From JAICUF01 sp038250675 (GTDB lineage Bacteria; Gemmatimonadota; Gemmatimonadetes; Gemmatimonadales; GWC2-71-9): DNA of 15,981 nucleotides. The stretch lies in NCBI GenBank assembly GCA_038250675.1, contig JBBSCB010000051.1:1-15981 (forward strand). The letters run 5' to 3'. Within the stretch, counting starts at the first letter, position 1; every line of letters starts with the position of its first letter. This document shows, one piece after another, positions 1-8,315 of this stretch. The notes under the pieces are model-generated. The model searched no databases and had not been told where the DNA came from. It saw only the letters and a list, made by a program, of their open reading frames with translations. The position numbers and the translations under genes are program-made.

Positions 1-793
1 GGGCCGCGTGCCGCCGCCGCGCCTCGCTCCACCCGGCGAGGTACGGAAGCTTGGCCAGCAGCACGGCGGCCTGAATCGAGTCGAGGCGGCTGTTGTACCC
101 CACCTCCTCATGATGGTATTGCCTGGCCCCGCCATGCAGCCGAAGCTTTCGGAGTCGCTCGGCGCCCGCATCGTCGCTGGTCACGATCATGCCGCCATCG
201 CCCCAGGCGCCGAGATTCTTGCTGGGAAAGAACGACAGTGTGCCCACCGCGCCGAGTTGACCCGCCGTGCGCCAGTCCCCGGCCACCCGCTGCCGGGCCC
301 CGATCGCCTGTGCCGCGTCCTCGATGACCGGGATGCCCCGCGCCTCCGCCAGGGCGAGGATGCGGTCCATCGGCGCCATCTGCCCGTACAGATGCACCAC
401 GACGATTGCCCGGGTGCGCGGCGTGATCGCGGCCTCGATCGCCTCCGGCGTGATGGTGAACGTCGCGGGATCGATGTCCGCGAACACCGGCGTCCCGCCC
501 GCGTTATGGATCGCTCCCGCCGTCGCAAAGAACGTGAATGCGGAGGTGACAACCTCATCACCGGGGGCGAGATCGAGGGCGTGCAGCGGCAGCAGCAAGG
601 CGTCGGTGCCGCTGGCGCACGCCACCGCATGACGCGTTCCCGAGAGGGTCGCGATCGCCTCCTCCAGCGCCGCGACCTCCGGGCCCATGATGAATCCCTG
701 GCGCTCGATCACCGCCATCAGCGCCGGCATCACGGCAGCCCTGATCGAATCGTACTGCGCAACAAGGTCCAGCAATGGCACGTCCACGCGCAT
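1..793 (-). CDS. DegT/DnrJ/EryC1/StrS-family PLP aminotransferase, WbpE-like (3' end cut by window edge)
   Basis: The first 264 codons of a sugar-nucleotide aminotransferase are visible; the family is usually about 360-400 residues, so roughly the last third lies outside the window. The enzyme transfers an amino group from glutamate to a keto-sugar nucleotide using pyridoxal phosphate. Visible hallmarks are VPLLDL near the start, SGTDAL at residues 61-66 (phosphate grip), IEDAAQ at 157-162 (Asp159 for the cofactor ring nitrogen), SFFPSKNLG at 187-195 with Lys192 as the expected Schiff-base lysine, and GYNSRLDSIQA at 232-242. The ATG at 793 follows an AAGGG-type ribosome site and gives the family's normal N-terminus. 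It is the last visible gene of the gmd operon, 88 bases after a WbpD-like acetyltransferase. That pairing suggests a WbpE role on a UDP-3-keto-uronic acid. The exact substrate is inferred; other 3- or 4-aminotransferases of the family remain possible. Confidence 0.93.
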   Translation of the reverse strand, partial: MRVDVPLLDLVAQYDSIRAAVMPALMAVIERQGFIMGPEVAALEEAIATLSGTRHAVACASGTDALLLPLHALDLAPGDEVVTSAFTFFATAGAIHNAGGTPVFADIDPATFTITPEAIEAAITPRTRAIVVVHLYGQMAPMDRILALAEARGIPVIEDAAQAIGARQRVAGDWRTAGQLGAVGTLSFFPSKNLGAWGDGGMIVTSDDAGAERLRKLRLHGGARQYHHEEVGYNSRLDSIQAAVLLAKLPYLAGWSEARRRHAA

Positions 794-825
794 GTCCCTT
801 GGCAAAGCGCCCGCGCCTCGGCCCG

Positions 826-845
826 GCCCGGCCGCACGCCCGGGC
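826..845 (-). other. GC-only inverted repeat in the acetyltransferase-aminotransferase gap
   Basis: The 88-base gap 794-881 holds a 6-bp perfect stem (826-831 with 840-845) around an 8-base loop, without a following T run. It could slow transcription or shield the next start codon, but short GC hairpins arise easily by chance in DNA this GC-rich. I see no promoter-like sequence in the gap. Confidence 0.2.
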
Positions 846-881
846 GCGCTCGATTCCGCTGTGGCTGCAAAGCCGGGAAAC

Positions 882-1464
<583 letters not shown>

Positions 1465-1472
<8 letters not shown>

Positions 1473-2448
1473 TGACCCCCTCGTGTCCGCCCTCGAGATA
1501 CCGCCCGTCGGGCCCGATGATCTTCACTTCCGCTTCCAGCCGGACACCGAACCGGTCCTCCACAGTCTCACGCACGTCCGCGAGGAGCCCGCGCACGTCC
1601 GCAGCCGTGGCCCCGCCGGTGTTCACGATGTAGTTGGCGTGCATCGGCGATACCTCCGCCCCGCCGAGCCGACGGCCCTTGAGCCCGGCCGCCTCCACCA
1701 GCTGGCCGGCGGTTCGCGGCCCGTCCGCCTGCTTCCAGCTCGGACCGGCCGGATTCTTGAACACGCTCCCGCAGCATGGCTGGTTGAACGGCGTGCCATC
1801 GCGGCGCCAGCGGTGCATCTCCTCGAGCTCCGCCTCGAGGCGATCGGCGGCCTCCGGGCGCAGCTCGACCGTTGTCTCCAGCACGATGCGCGGGCCAAGC
1901 CCGCTCCAGCGGTACGTGAACGGCACCTCCCCGCGCGGGAGCACCTGGTCGCGCCCCGCCGCATCCACCACCGTCACCGTGCGGACCACGGCGGCCCAGT
2001 CTCCGCCGTGACAACCCGCGTTCATGAAGACGCCGCCGCCCACCGTGCCGGGCACACCGACGAAGATGTGGAGCCCCGCGTACCCCGCCTGCGCCGTTCG
2101 CCGCGCTGCCAGCGGGGCCGGCAAGCCGGCGCCGGCCCGCCAGAGCTCGCCGTCGCGCCCGAGGTGGTCCAGCCCCTTGCCGATTCGGATGACCAGCGCG
2201 TCGAGCCCCTCGTCCGGCAGCAGGATGTTGGAGCCGAGGCCAACGGCAAACCAGGGCACCCCGGCGTCCCGGGCAAACGCGAGCGCCTGTCCCACGTCGT
2301 CGGGCGTCGCGGGCAGCAGGACGGTCGCGGGGCCGCCGATGCGGTAGGTCGAATAGCGCGCGAGCGGCTCTTTCGCCCGGACCTGGCCCCGCACCCGCGC
2401 CTGCAGCCCGGCGACGAAGCCCGGCGCGCGGGCGCTTAGCCGCTCCAC
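1465..2448 (-). CDS. murB: UDP-N-acetylenolpyruvoylglucosamine reductase
   Basis: MurB is the cytoplasmic FAD enzyme that reduces UDP-GlcNAc-enolpyruvate to UDP-MurNAc with NADPH, the second committed step of peptidoglycan synthesis. The protein (327 residues from this start) shows the FAD-binding segments YRIGGPA (35-41), GLGSNIL (70-76) and VPGTVGGGVFMNAG (132-145). It also has the active-site loop GSVFKNP with Ser228 as proton donor, and the C-terminal EVKIIG with Glu307. The compact second half fits the type II form. The start is uncertain: a GTG at 2481 would add 11 residues but sits directly on its GGAG, leaving no spacing, so I prefer the GTG at 2448. Both lie inside the 3' end of carB, implying translational coupling. 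The 3' end overlaps the next gene by 8 bases. murB more often sits with murC/ftsQ in the division cluster; here it is separated from it. Confidence 0.93.
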
Positions 2449-5400
2449 TCGGCGCTCATCTCCCGGGCCAGCGCGTGCCACTCCTGGAGCGACCGCACCT
2501 CGCCCACCCGGCTGCGGAGTGCGATGATCGCATCGCAGGCGGCAGAGGCCGCCGACAGCGTCGTCGTATAGGGCACGCGTTGCTGGAGTGCGGCGCGTCG
2601 GATGGCGTAGTCATCCTTCTGGGTCAGCTTACCGAGCGGCGTGTTGATCAGCAGCTGGATCCGGCCCGAGACCAGGAGATCGATCGCGTTGGGCCGCCCC
2701 TCGTGCACCTTGAGCACCCGCTCGGCCGGCACGCCGCGCGCCCGGAGATGGCGTGCGGTGCCGTCGGTTGCGAAAATGCTGAACCCCAGGGCGTGGAACC
2801 GCCGCGCGATCGGCACCACGGTGTTCTTGTCGCGGTCGTTGACGGTGATGAACACCGATCCCTCGAGCGGCAGCGAGCCGTCGGCCGATGCCTGCGCCTT
2901 GGCAAACGCCATCCCGAACGAATCGGCGATGCCCATCACCTCGCCGGTGGACCGCATCTCGGGCCCGAGGACGAGGTCCACACCGGGGAACTTGCTGAAC
3001 GGGAACACTGCTTCCTTGACCGCGACGTACGGCTGCAAGACGTCGTCCTCGATCCCCAGCTCGTCGAGCGTACGGCCCACCGCCACGGCGGCGGCCAGCG
3101 AGGCGAGCGGCACGCCGGTCGTCTTGGAAACGAACGGCACGGTGCGCGAGGCCCGGGGGTTCACCTCCAGCACGTACACCACGCCGTCGCGGATGGCGTA
3201 CTGCACGTTGAGCAGCCCCACGACGCCGAGCTTGAGGGCAAACGCGCGCGTATGCTCCCGCATCTGCGCCACCTGTTCCTCGGTGATCAGATACGGCGGC
3301 AGCACACAGGCCGAGTCGCCGGAGTGGATGCCGGCGTCCTCGATGTGCTGCATGACGCCACCAATGACGCAGCGTACGCCGTCGGAGATCGCGTCCACGT
3401 CGGCCTCAAACGCGTCCTCGAGGAAGCGGTCGATCAGCACCGGATGCTCGGGCGTGACCCGCGCCGCGCGAATGAAGTAGGAGCGCAGCGAGGGCTCGTC
3501 ATAGACGATCTCCATGGCGCGACCGCCCAGCACATAGGACGGTCGGACCAGAACCGGGTACCCGACCCGCTCGGCGACTGCGACGGCCTCGCTCACCGAG
3601 ACCGCCACACCGCTGGGCGGCTGCCGGACGCCCAGCTCGCGCGTCACCGCCGCGAACCGCCCGCGGTCTTCGGCGATGTCGATGGCCTCCGGCGACGTGC
3701 CGAGGATGCGCACACCGGCGCGCTCCAGCCCCCGGGCCAGACGGAGCGGCGTCTGGCCGCCGAGCTGCACCACCACGCCGATCGGCCGCTCCACATCCAC
3801 GATCTCGAGCACGTCTTCGAGCGTGAGCGGCTCGAAGTAGAGGGCGTCCGAGATGTCGAAGTCGGTGGAGACCGTCTCCGGATTGGAGTTGACCATCACC
3901 GTGCGGTACCCCATCTCGCGGAACGCGAGCGCGGCCCGGACGCAGCAGTAATCGAACTCGACGCCCTGGCCGATCCGGTTGGGCCCGCTCCCCAGGATCA
4001 CGACGGTCTCGCCGCTGCCCGCAACAGCCTCGTTTTCCTCGTCGTACGACGAATACAGATACGGCGTGGACGAGGGGAACTCGCCGGCGCAGGTATCCAC
4101 CGTCTTGTAGGCGGGACGCACGCCGAGGCGGTGACGGGTGGCGCGGACGTCCGCTTCGGCCTGGCCGCGGAGATCGGCCAGCTGGCGGTCGGAAAAGCCC
4201 AGGCGTTTCATCGTGCGGAGCTGGCGGGCCATCGCATCATCGGCGGCCGGCGGGCTCCCGGCGACCCACTCGCGCTCCGCCTCGATCAGCTCCGCCATCT
4301 GATGCAGGAACCAGGGATCGATGCCGCTGCGCTCGTGGATCTCGCCGACGGAGACGCCGGCCAGCATCGCGCGCTTCACCTGGAAGATCCGCTCCGGCGT
4401 CGGTGTGTGGAGCGCGGCGACGGCCGTCTCGCGCGAGTCGTCGGCCAGCCGGTCATCGGCCAGCTCGGGCGCGATGGTCCAGCCCGGGCGATCGATCTCG
4501 AGCCCGCGTATCGCCTTCTGGAACGCCTCCTTGAACGTCCGGCCGATCGCCATGACCTCACCGACCGCCTTCATCTGTGTGGTCAGCGTGGGGTCCGCCG
4601 CCGGGAATTTTTCGAACGCAAAGCGCGGCACCTTCACGACCACGTAGTCCAGCACCGGCTCGAACGACGCCGGCGTCGTCTTCGTGATGTCGTTGGGGAG
4701 CTCGTCGAGCCGGTACCCCACCGCCACCTTCGCGCCAATGCGGGCGATCGGAAACCCGGTGGCCTTCGACGCCAGCGCCGACGAGCGGGAGACCCGCGGG
4801 TTCATCTCGATGACCAGCTGCTCGCCCGTGGCGGGATTGACCGCGAACTGGATGTTGCAGCCGCCGGCCGCGACGCCCACCTCGCGGATGATGGCGATCG
4901 CCGAGTCGCGCATCTGCTGATATTCGCGGTCGGTGAGCGTCATGACGGGGGCCACCGTGATGGAATCACCGGTGTGCACCCCCATCGGATCGAGGTTCTC
5001 GATGGAGCAGACGATGACGACGTTGTCGGCGCCGTCCCGCATGAGCTCCAACTCGAATTCCTTCCAGCCGATGATGCTCCGCTCGACCAGGACCGAACCG
5101 ACCGGCGACAGCTCGAGGCCGCGCCGAATCAGCGATTCGAACTCCTCGCGGTTGTACGCGATGCCGCCACCGCTCCCGCCCAGCGTGTACGACGGCCGCA
5201 GAATGGCGGGATATCCGGTCACCTCCACCGCGGCCAACGCGTCCTCGACGCTGGTGACGGTCCGCCCCTCGGGAGTGGCCCGCCCGATCCGGCGCATCGC
5301 CTGGGCAAACTCGTCGCGGTCCTCGCCGATGCGGATGGCACGCTCGCTGGCTCCGATCAGCTCGACGCCGTACTTCTCCAGCGTGCCGTCGCGGTAGAGC

Positions 5401-5702
5401 GCCATCGCCACGTTGAGCGCGGTCTGGCCGCCCATCGTGGGCAGGAGCGCATCGGGGCGTTCCCGCTCGATGACCTTGGCCACCCATTCCGGCGTCACCG
5501 GCTCGACGTAGGTCCGGTCGGCCAGCTCCGGGTCCGTCATGATCGTGGCCGGGTTGGAGTTCACCAGCACCACCCGGTACCCCTCCTCCTTCAGGGCGCG
5601 CAACGCCTGGGTGCCGGAGTAGTCAAACTCCGCGCCCTGGCCGATCACGATCGGGCCGGAACCGATGAGCAGGATGGTCTTGAGGTCAGTGCGTTTCGGC
5701 AT
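2436..5702 (-). CDS. carB: Carbamoyl-phosphate synthase, large subunit
   Basis: CarB makes carbamoyl phosphate from bicarbonate, ammonia (delivered by CarA from glutamine) and two ATP, feeding pyrimidine and arginine synthesis. The 1088-residue protein matches the family's usual length of about 1070. It opens with ILLIGSGPIVIGQGAEFDYSG and contains a first ATP-grasp half to about residue 400 (PTMGGQTALN; MNPRVSRSSALASKATG). A linker of about 150 residues follows, then a second ATP-grasp half (VVILGSGPNRIGQGVEFDYC; VNPRASRTVPFVSK_TG). It ends with an MGS-like regulatory domain from about 940 (FATDGTA, NTPLGK). No break or lost motif was seen. The open frame continues upstream to 5846, but that part reads as low-complexity Arg/Cys/Gly sequence inside the epimerase gene. 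The ATG at 5702, giving MPKRTDLKT, is the natural start and overlaps the upstream gene by 17 bases. carA is not in the window. Confidence 0.97.
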   Translation of the reverse strand: MPKRTDLKTILLIGSGPIVIGQGAEFDYSGTQALRALKEEGYRVVLVNSNPATIMTDPELADRTYVEPVTPEWVAKVIERERPDALLPTMGGQTALNVAMALYRDGTLEKYGVELIGASERAIRIGEDRDEFAQAMRRIGRATPEGRTVTSVEDALAAVEVTGYPAILRPSYTLGGSGGGIAYNREEFESLIRRGLELSPVGSVLVERSIIGWKEFELELMRDGADNVVIVCSIENLDPMGVHTGDSITVAPVMTLTDREYQQMRDSAIAIIREVGVAAGGCNIQFAVNPATGEQLVIEMNPRVSRSSALASKATGFPIARIGAKVAVGYRLDELPNDITKTTPASFEPVLDYVVVKVPRFAFEKFPAADPTLTTQMKAVGEVMAIGRTFKEAFQKAIRGLEIDRPGWTIAPELADDRLADDSRETAVAALHTPTPERIFQVKRAMLAGVSVGEIHERSGIDPWFLHQMAELIEAEREWVAGSPPAADDAMARQLRTMKRLGFSDRQLADLRGQAEADVRATRHRLGVRPAYKTVDTCAGEFPSSTPYLYSSYDEENEAVAGSGETVVILGSGPNRIGQGVEFDYCCVRAALAFREMGYRTVMVNSNPETVSTDFDISDALYFEPLTLEDVLEIVDVERPIGVVVQLGGQTPLRLARGLERAGVRILGTSPEAIDIAEDRGRFAAVTRELGVRQPPSGVAVSVSEAVAVAERVGYPVLVRPSYVLGGRAMEIVYDEPSLRSYFIRAARVTPEHPVLIDRFLEDAFEADVDAISDGVRCVIGGVMQHIEDAGIHSGDSACVLPPYLITEEQVAQMREHTRAFALKLGVVGLLNVQYAIRDGVVYVLEVNPRASRTVPFVSKTTGVPLASLAAAVAVGRTLDELGIEDDVLQPYVAVKEAVFPFSKFPGVDLVLGPEMRSTGEVMGIADSFGMAFAKAQASADGSLPLEGSVFITVNDRDKNTVVPIARRFHALGFSIFATDGTARHLRARGVPAERVLKVHEGRPNAIDLLVSGRIQLLINTPLGKLTQKDDYAIRRAALQQRVPYTTTLSAASAACDAIIALRSRVGEVRSLQEWHALAREMSAEWSG

Positions 5703-6636
5703 CCACCATGTCCCGCAGCGTCTGGTCCAGTGGAATGGCGGGCGCCCAGCCGGTCGCGCGCCGCAGCTTGCTCGAATCCCCAACGAGGTACGGCAGGTCG
5801 GCCCTCCGCAGCAGCGCCGGATCCGGCTCGGCCCGGGCCGGCACACCCATCACCGCCGCGATCCGCGCAAAGAGCGCGGCCAGCGCGACCCCTTCGCCGC
5901 GCGACACATTATACGTCGCCCCGGCGGTTCCGCGCTCGATGAGCAGCCGGTAGGCCGCGACCACGTCGCGCACGTCGGTAAAGTCGCGCACCGGCCGCAG
6001 ATTGCCCACCGGCACAACGCCGCGCCCCACCCGTCCCGCCTCGCGCAGCCGGGCGATCAGCGCCGGCACGAGGAAGCGGTCCACCTGGCCCGGGCCGGTA
6101 TGCGTAAACGGGCGCGCGATCGCCACCCACAGCCCGGTGCGGCGCCAGACCTCGAGTGCCGCGAACTCCGCGCCCACCTTGCTGGCGGCATAGACCGATT
6201 GCGGCTGTGGCGGGTCCTCCTCGCGGGCCGGCCGGTCGAGGGTGCCGTAGACCTCGCCCGTGGACACCAGCAGCAGCCGCGGGTCGCACGGGCCCGCATC
6301 GCGGGCGTCGGCCGCCGCCTGGGCCAGGAGCGCCGTTCCCGCCGCGTTGACCGTCCACGCCGTCAGCGGATCCCGGCCCGCATCCGCCCCCGACGCCACG
6401 GCGGCCAGGTGAATGATCGCATCGCAGGGCTCGGCGAGCGCCGCCGCAAGCGACGCCGGATCGGTCAGCTCGAGCGGTACCCACTCGATGCCGTCCGCGT
6501 CGGCCTCGGAAAAGGCGCCGGACGGCACCGGGACGCCGGGGCGGATGCCGGCCCGCACCCGGTCGCCCAGGCCGCGGAGCAGCCGCACCAGGTGGCGACC
6601 GACAAAGCCGTCGGCCCCGGTGATCAGGACGTTCAT
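5686..6636 (-). CDS. NAD(P)-dependent sugar epimerase/reductase, probable GDP-4-keto-6-deoxy-D-mannose reductase (Rmd-like)
   Basis: This 316-residue extended short-chain dehydrogenase has the nucleotide-binding TGADGFVG (6-13), STGEVYG (125-131), and the catalytic Tyr149-x3-Lys153 pair in YAASK. RPFTHTGPGQ (175-184) and RDFTDVRD further on are typical of GDP-sugar reductases. It follows gmd with an ATGA overlap (start and stop share four bases). It should therefore act on the Gmd product, and Rmd-type reduction would give GDP-D-rhamnose. Its motifs look closer to Rmd than to GDP-L-fucose synthase. The Rmd call rests on overall style and context. A 6-deoxy-talose-type reductase or another epimerase cannot be excluded from sequence alone. 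It overlaps carB by 17 bases. Confidence 0.85.
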   Translation of the reverse strand: MNVLITGADGFVGRHLVRLLRGLGDRVRAGIRPGVPVPSGAFSEADADGIEWVPLELTDPASLAAALAEPCDAIIHLAAVASGADAGRDPLTAWTVNAAGTALLAQAAADARDAGPCDPRLLLVSTGEVYGTLDRPAREEDPPQPQSVYAASKVGAEFAALEVWRRTGLWVAIARPFTHTGPGQVDRFLVPALIARLREAGRVGRGVVPVGNLRPVRDFTDVRDVVAAYRLLIERGTAGATYNVSRGEGVALAALFARIAAVMGVPARAEPDPALLRRADLPYLVGDSSKLRRATGWAPAIPLDQTLRDMVDAETH

Positions 6637-7598
6637 CGGCGGGCGCTAAGCCGCACCACGTCGGCGTCCACCATCATGGCGATGAGACTGGCAAAGTCCA
6701 CCGTCGGCGTCCAGCCAAGCTCGGTCTGCGCCTTGCCGGGATCAGCCAGCAGCAGATCAACCTCGGCAGGGCGGATGAACTTCGGATCCACGACGACGTG
6801 CCGCTGCCAGTCGAGGCCGGCGTGCGAAAACGCGGCCTCCACCAGGTCACGGACGGTGTGGCCCACGCCGGTCCCAATCACGAAGTCTTCGGGCGAGGGG
6901 CGCTGCAGCATGCGCCACATCGCGTCGACGTAGTCCCCGGCAAATCCCCAGTCGCGGCGGGCATCCAGATTCCCCAGCCGCAGCTCGGTGGCGAGCCCCA
7001 GCTTGATGCGCGCGACGCCGTCGGTGACCTTCCGGGTGACGAACTCGATCCCGCGCCGCGGCGACTCGTGATTGAAGAGAATGCCGCCCACCGCGTAGAG
7101 CCCGTAGGATTCGCGGTAGTTCACGGTGATCCAGTGGCCGTAGGCCTTGGCCACCCCGTACGGCGATCGGGGATAGAACGACGTGCTCTCCCGCTGGGGC
7201 GTCTCGGCCACCCGCCCGTACATCTCGGACGAGCTGGCCTGGTAGAAGCGCGCCGAGGGGTGCGCCAGCCGGACTGCCTCGAGGATCCGGGTGACACCGA
7301 GCGCGGTGAACTCGCCGGTGAGGACCGGCTGGCTCCAGGAGGTGGGGACGTAGGACTGGGCGGCCAGATTGTACACCTCGTCCGGCCGCGCGTCCTTGAT
7401 GACCATGGTGAGGGAATGCTGGTCGAGCAGATCGGCCGGCACGATCTCGATACGATCGAGCAGATGCTCGATCCGCTCGTAGCTGTGGTGGCTGGTGCGC
7501 CGGACCACGCCCACGACGTCGTAGCCCTTGGCGAGCAGCAGCTCGGCGAGGTAGGAACCGTCCTGGCCGGTAATCCCCGTGATGACGGCCTTAGGCAT
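6633..7598 (-). CDS. gmd: GDP-mannose 4,6-dehydratase
   Basis: Gmd converts GDP-D-mannose to GDP-4-keto-6-deoxy-D-mannose, the branch point for GDP-D-rhamnose, GDP-L-fucose and related surface sugars. The 321-residue protein shows the nucleotide-binding motif TGITGQDGSY from residue 7 and RRTSHHSYERI (33-43). NLAAQSYVPTSW (77-88) follows, then SSSEMYG (122-128, with Ser124/Glu125), and YPRSPYGVAK with Tyr147 and Lys151. LFNHESPRRG (174-183) and RDWGFAGDYVDAMW are also diagnostic. It belongs to the shorter Gmd type rather than the roughly 370-residue E. coli type. The ATG at 7598 has GAGG five bases upstream. As first gene of the operon it is divergent from rpmB and appears to use the promoter in the gap between them. 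Confidence 0.96.
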   Translation of the reverse strand: MPKAVITGITGQDGSYLAELLLAKGYDVVGVVRRTSHHSYERIEHLLDRIEIVPADLLDQHSLTMVIKDARPDEVYNLAAQSYVPTSWSQPVLTGEFTALGVTRILEAVRLAHPSARFYQASSSEMYGRVAETPQRESTSFYPRSPYGVAKAYGHWITVNYRESYGLYAVGGILFNHESPRRGIEFVTRKVTDGVARIKLGLATELRLGNLDARRDWGFAGDYVDAMWRMLQRPSPEDFVIGTGVGHTVRDLVEAAFSHAGLDWQRHVVVDPKFIRPAEVDLLLADPGKAQTELGWTPTVDFASLIAMMVDADVVRLSARR

Positions 7599-7614
7599 GC
7601 GAGCCTCGCGGAGG

Positions 7615-7643
7615 TTGTGTCATGTCGCCATGCAGATTAGAAT
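7615..7643 (+). promoter_or_regulatory. Candidate promoter of rpmB
   Basis: TTGTGT (7615-7620) and TAGAAT (7638-7643) are separated by exactly 17 bases, a good sigma-70-type arrangement, and would start transcription near 7650. The rpmB leader would be about 43 bases. The -35 box lies only 16 bases from the gmd start codon, inside the likely gmd leader. Confidence 0.55.
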
Positions 7644-7670
7644 TATGGGCTTCATTCGGTACGCGTCGAA
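7642..7670 (-). promoter_or_regulatory. Candidate promoter of the gmd operon
   Basis: On the minus strand, CATAAT (7647-7642) matches five of six bases of a -10 box. It lies 17 bases after TTCGAC (7670-7665), a poor -35 match. Transcription would begin near 7635, giving a leader of about 37 bases. Its -10 box shares two bases with the rpmB -10 box on the other strand. This is the only noncoding stretch before gmd, so a promoter is expected here, but the exact boxes are uncertain. Confidence 0.4.
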
Positions 7671-7679
7671 GACCTTCTG

Positions 7680-7687
7680 AAGGGTGG
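7680..7687 (+). promoter_or_regulatory. rpmB ribosome binding site
   Basis: AAGGGTGG lies five bases before the ATG at 7693. It supports that start over the in-frame GTG at 7684, which would overlap the site itself. Confidence 0.7.
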
Positions 7688-7692
7688 ATCAT

Positions 7693-7884
7693 ATGGCACG
7701 GGTCTGTTCCGTGTGCGCCAAGGGGCCGGTCACAGGCAACAACGTCAGCCACGCCAACAATCGCACCAAGCGCCGGTGGTATCCCAACCTCCAGACGGTG
7801 CGGGTGCTGGTGGACGGGGCGCCCAAGCGAGTGCGGGTGTGCACCCAGTGCCTCAAGAGTAACAAGGTCGCCAAGGCCAGCTGA
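7693..7884 (+). CDS. rpmB: 50S ribosomal protein L28
   Basis: A 63-residue L28 of the large ribosomal subunit. It begins MARVCSVC and has the family's SHANNRTKRRWYPNLQ segment (19-34) followed by VRVCTQCLKS. Two CxxC pairs (Cys5/Cys8 and Cys50/Cys53) mark the zinc-binding C+ form. The ATG at 7693 gives the standard N-terminus and is preceded by a good ribosome site. It is the only plus-strand gene in the window. It stands alone, not beside rpmG as in many genomes, divergent from gmd and convergent with rplQ, with a terminator just downstream. Confidence 0.97.
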   Translation: MARVCSVCAKGPVTGNNVSHANNRTKRRWYPNLQTVRVLVDGAPKRVRVCTQCLKSNKVAKAS

Positions 7885-7903
7885 GCGCGTCGCTGCCGGG
7901 CGG

Positions 7904-7931
7904 AAAAAAGGGGACCCGAGGGTCCCCTTTT
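7904..7931. terminator. Bidirectional intrinsic terminator between rpmB and rplQ
   Basis: A perfect GC-rich stem (GGGGACC at 7910-7916 with GGTCCCC at 7921-7927, loop CGAG) is flanked by six A on the left and four T on the right. On the plus strand it ends rpmB with a T run; on the minus strand it ends the alpha operon with a longer T run. It lies 19 bases after the rpmB stop and 27 bases after the rplQ stop. Confidence 0.9.
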
Positions 7932-7958
7932 CGTTTGCGCGGATGAGCCGGGCGCGAC

Positions 7959-8315
7959 TCACTTGGCGAGCAGCTCTATCCGCGCAACGTCGGCCCCGTC
8001 ACCCGGCCGGTGGCCGAGCTTGAGAATCCTGGTGTAGCCGCCCGGGCGGCCGGCAAAGCGGGGCCCGATCTCGGCGAACAGCTTGGCCAGCACCACGCGG
8101 TCGTGGATCTTCCGTGACACGAGCCGGCGGGCATGGAGGTCGCCGCGGCGGGCGAGCGTCACGAGCTTCTCAGCGAACGGCCGCAGCTCCTTGGCCTTGG
8201 CCTCGGTGGTCACGATGCGGCCGTGCTGGAAGAGACTGGTCGCCATGTTGTTCAGCATCGCCCGCCGGTGGGTGGACGTGCGGGACAGCTGGCGTCCCTT
8301 GGCGCGATGGCGCAT
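7959..8315 (-). CDS. rplQ: 50S ribosomal protein L17
   Basis: A 118-residue L17 of the large subunit. It shows the diagnostic N-terminus MRHRAKGRQLSRTSTHRRAM, then TSLFQHGRIVTTEAKAKELRP (26-46) and the C-terminal GGYTRILKLGHRPGDGADVARIEL. Its length matches the family. The start codon directly abuts the rpoA stop (TAGATG on the coding strand), so translation is probably coupled. It is the last gene of the alpha operon, followed by a bidirectional terminator. Confidence 0.98.
   Translation of the reverse strand: MRHRAKGRQLSRTSTHRRAMLNNMATSLFQHGRIVTTEAKAKELRPFAEKLVTLARRGDLHARRLVSRKIHDRVVLAKLFAEIGPRFAGRPGGYTRILKLGHRPGDGADVARIELLAK

Noticed and set aside
5703..5846. N-terminal extension of carB by 48 codons
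   Set aside because: The added residues are Arg/Cys/Gly-rich and lie within the upstream epimerase gene. CarB proteins normally begin near the ATG at 5702.
2475..5942. A 1155-codon open frame on the plus strand opposite carB
   Set aside because: It is the complement of an intact, strongly conserved carB. Its translation is rich in Arg, His, Asp and Gly, with no recognisable domain, as expected when GC-rich codons are read from the other strand. Its length alone is not evidence of a gene.
6798..7640. A 280-codon plus-strand open frame opposite gmd
   Set aside because: It covers nearly all of gmd in antisense and has no family resemblance. It also runs into the divergent promoter region.
7591..7962. 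A 123-codon minus-strand open frame antisense to rpmB
   Set aside because: It crosses the terminator hairpin and the whole of rpmB, and its sequence has no family resemblance.
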